This document shows, piece after piece, positions 63,809 through 64,000 of a stretch of 64,000 bases of DNA (the stretch's first letter is position 1; each line of letters starts with the position of its first letter). Below the pieces are notes generated by a model, which did not search any database, had not been told where the DNA came from, and saw only the letters and a program-made list of their open reading frames with translations. The translations under genes and the position numbers were made by a program. This DNA comes from Fredinandcohnia quinoae (lineage in GTDB: Bacteria; Bacillota; Bacilli; Bacillales; Bacillaceae_L), in assembly GCF_022427965.1 (NCBI RefSeq), contig NZ_JAKTTI010000002.1, positions 1 through 64,000 on the forward strand, read 5' to 3'.

Positions 63809-64000
63809 CTAATATTTATGCATATCAACTACCATTCGACCTTGTATTTTTCCTGCTTCCATCTCTTCAAAAATATCATTCACCTCATGTAAGCATCTTG
63901 TTTCGACAATTGGAACTACCTTACCTTCAGCACCGAATTGAAATGCTTCTTCTAAATCTTTTCGAGTACCAACAAGAGATCCAACAACTTGAATTCCGTC
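63809..64000 (-). CDS. Zinc-binding alcohol dehydrogenase, C-terminal part (cut by window end)
   Basis: 63 residues are visible before the stop at 63811-63809: [20 protein letters not shown], then [20 protein letters not shown] and a tail [12 protein letters not shown]. This matches the end of the AdhP/AdhT type alcohol dehydrogenase ([22 protein letters not shown]). N-terminus and zinc ligands lie beyond the window. Confidence 0.88.
   Translation of the reverse strand, partial: DGIQVVGSLVGTRKDLEEAFQFGAEGKVVPIVETRCLHEVNDIFEEMEAGKIQGRMVVDMHKY

Overview
The window looks like chromosomal DNA from a low-GC member of the Bacillaceae (Bacillus sensu lato). The evidence is the AT-rich sequence, strong AGGAGG-type ribosome binding sites, frequent TTG/GTG starts, a T-box leader, an L-box riboswitch, a ba3-type oxidase cluster, and family members typical of Bacillus (XpaC/TelA, YerD, YxcD, GlpP, YjcA-like DUF1360). 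No rRNA or tRNA gene is visible, so the species cannot be named. All start sites, family names and promoters were read by eye; no database search was run.

Positions 1-16.4 kb form a glycerophospholipid scavenging region. After the 3' end of an IS1182-type transposase and an interspersed repeat come a monoacylglycerol lipase-like hydrolase and a glycerophosphodiester phosphodiesterase (both minus strand). A divergent ugpCAEB ABC importer follows, with a Pho-box-like repeat upstream and the antiterminator gene glpP downstream. Next are an MgtC-like protein, a HAD-IIA phosphatase, and a minus-strand operon with a second importer (binding protein, two permeases, no ATPase) and a TIM-barrel isomerase. 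Last is a secreted lamin-tail/FN3/propeller-like protein. Both the second importer operon and the secreted protein gene are preceded by a good sigma-A promoter, an identical 21-nt motif and an overlapping intrinsic terminator. I infer that these are GlpP antitermination targets.

16.5-31.8 kb holds an Ile-type T-box with brnQ, a glutamate-synthase-like gene (yerD), telA/xpaC, a GntR-controlled ABC cassette, a MATE exporter, an ENPP-type phosphodiesterase, a UMF1-type MFS protein and a transglutaminase-like protein. Two arrays of exactly 20-bp tandem units lie between convergent gene pairs (18346-18565 and 25364-25573), and a looser array of about 50-bp units lies at 30941-31190.

31.9-44.2 kb holds an orphan acetolactate-synthase-like enzyme, small membrane proteins, a POT peptide transporter, a SwrC-like RND pump and a three-gene cassette: divergent Hsp90, helical-repeat (TPR-like) protein, and a large protein of unknown function. 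The Hsp90 and TPR-like genes are separated by a highly structured repeat. This cassette is the best candidate for an undescribed system.

44.2-64 kb (mostly minus strand) holds a Sco protein, the ba3-type oxidase genes including a 48-residue subunit IIa with an Fnr-like box upstream, a methyltransferase, heme O synthase (ctaB), a DHA2 exporter, a lysine-riboswitch-controlled amino acid ABC importer, a LysM L,D-transpeptidase, a FetAB-like exporter, a branched-chain aminotransferase and a glycoside operon (GH2, SLC45-type MFS, DUF2804). The window ends in the 3' part of a zinc alcohol dehydrogenase gene.
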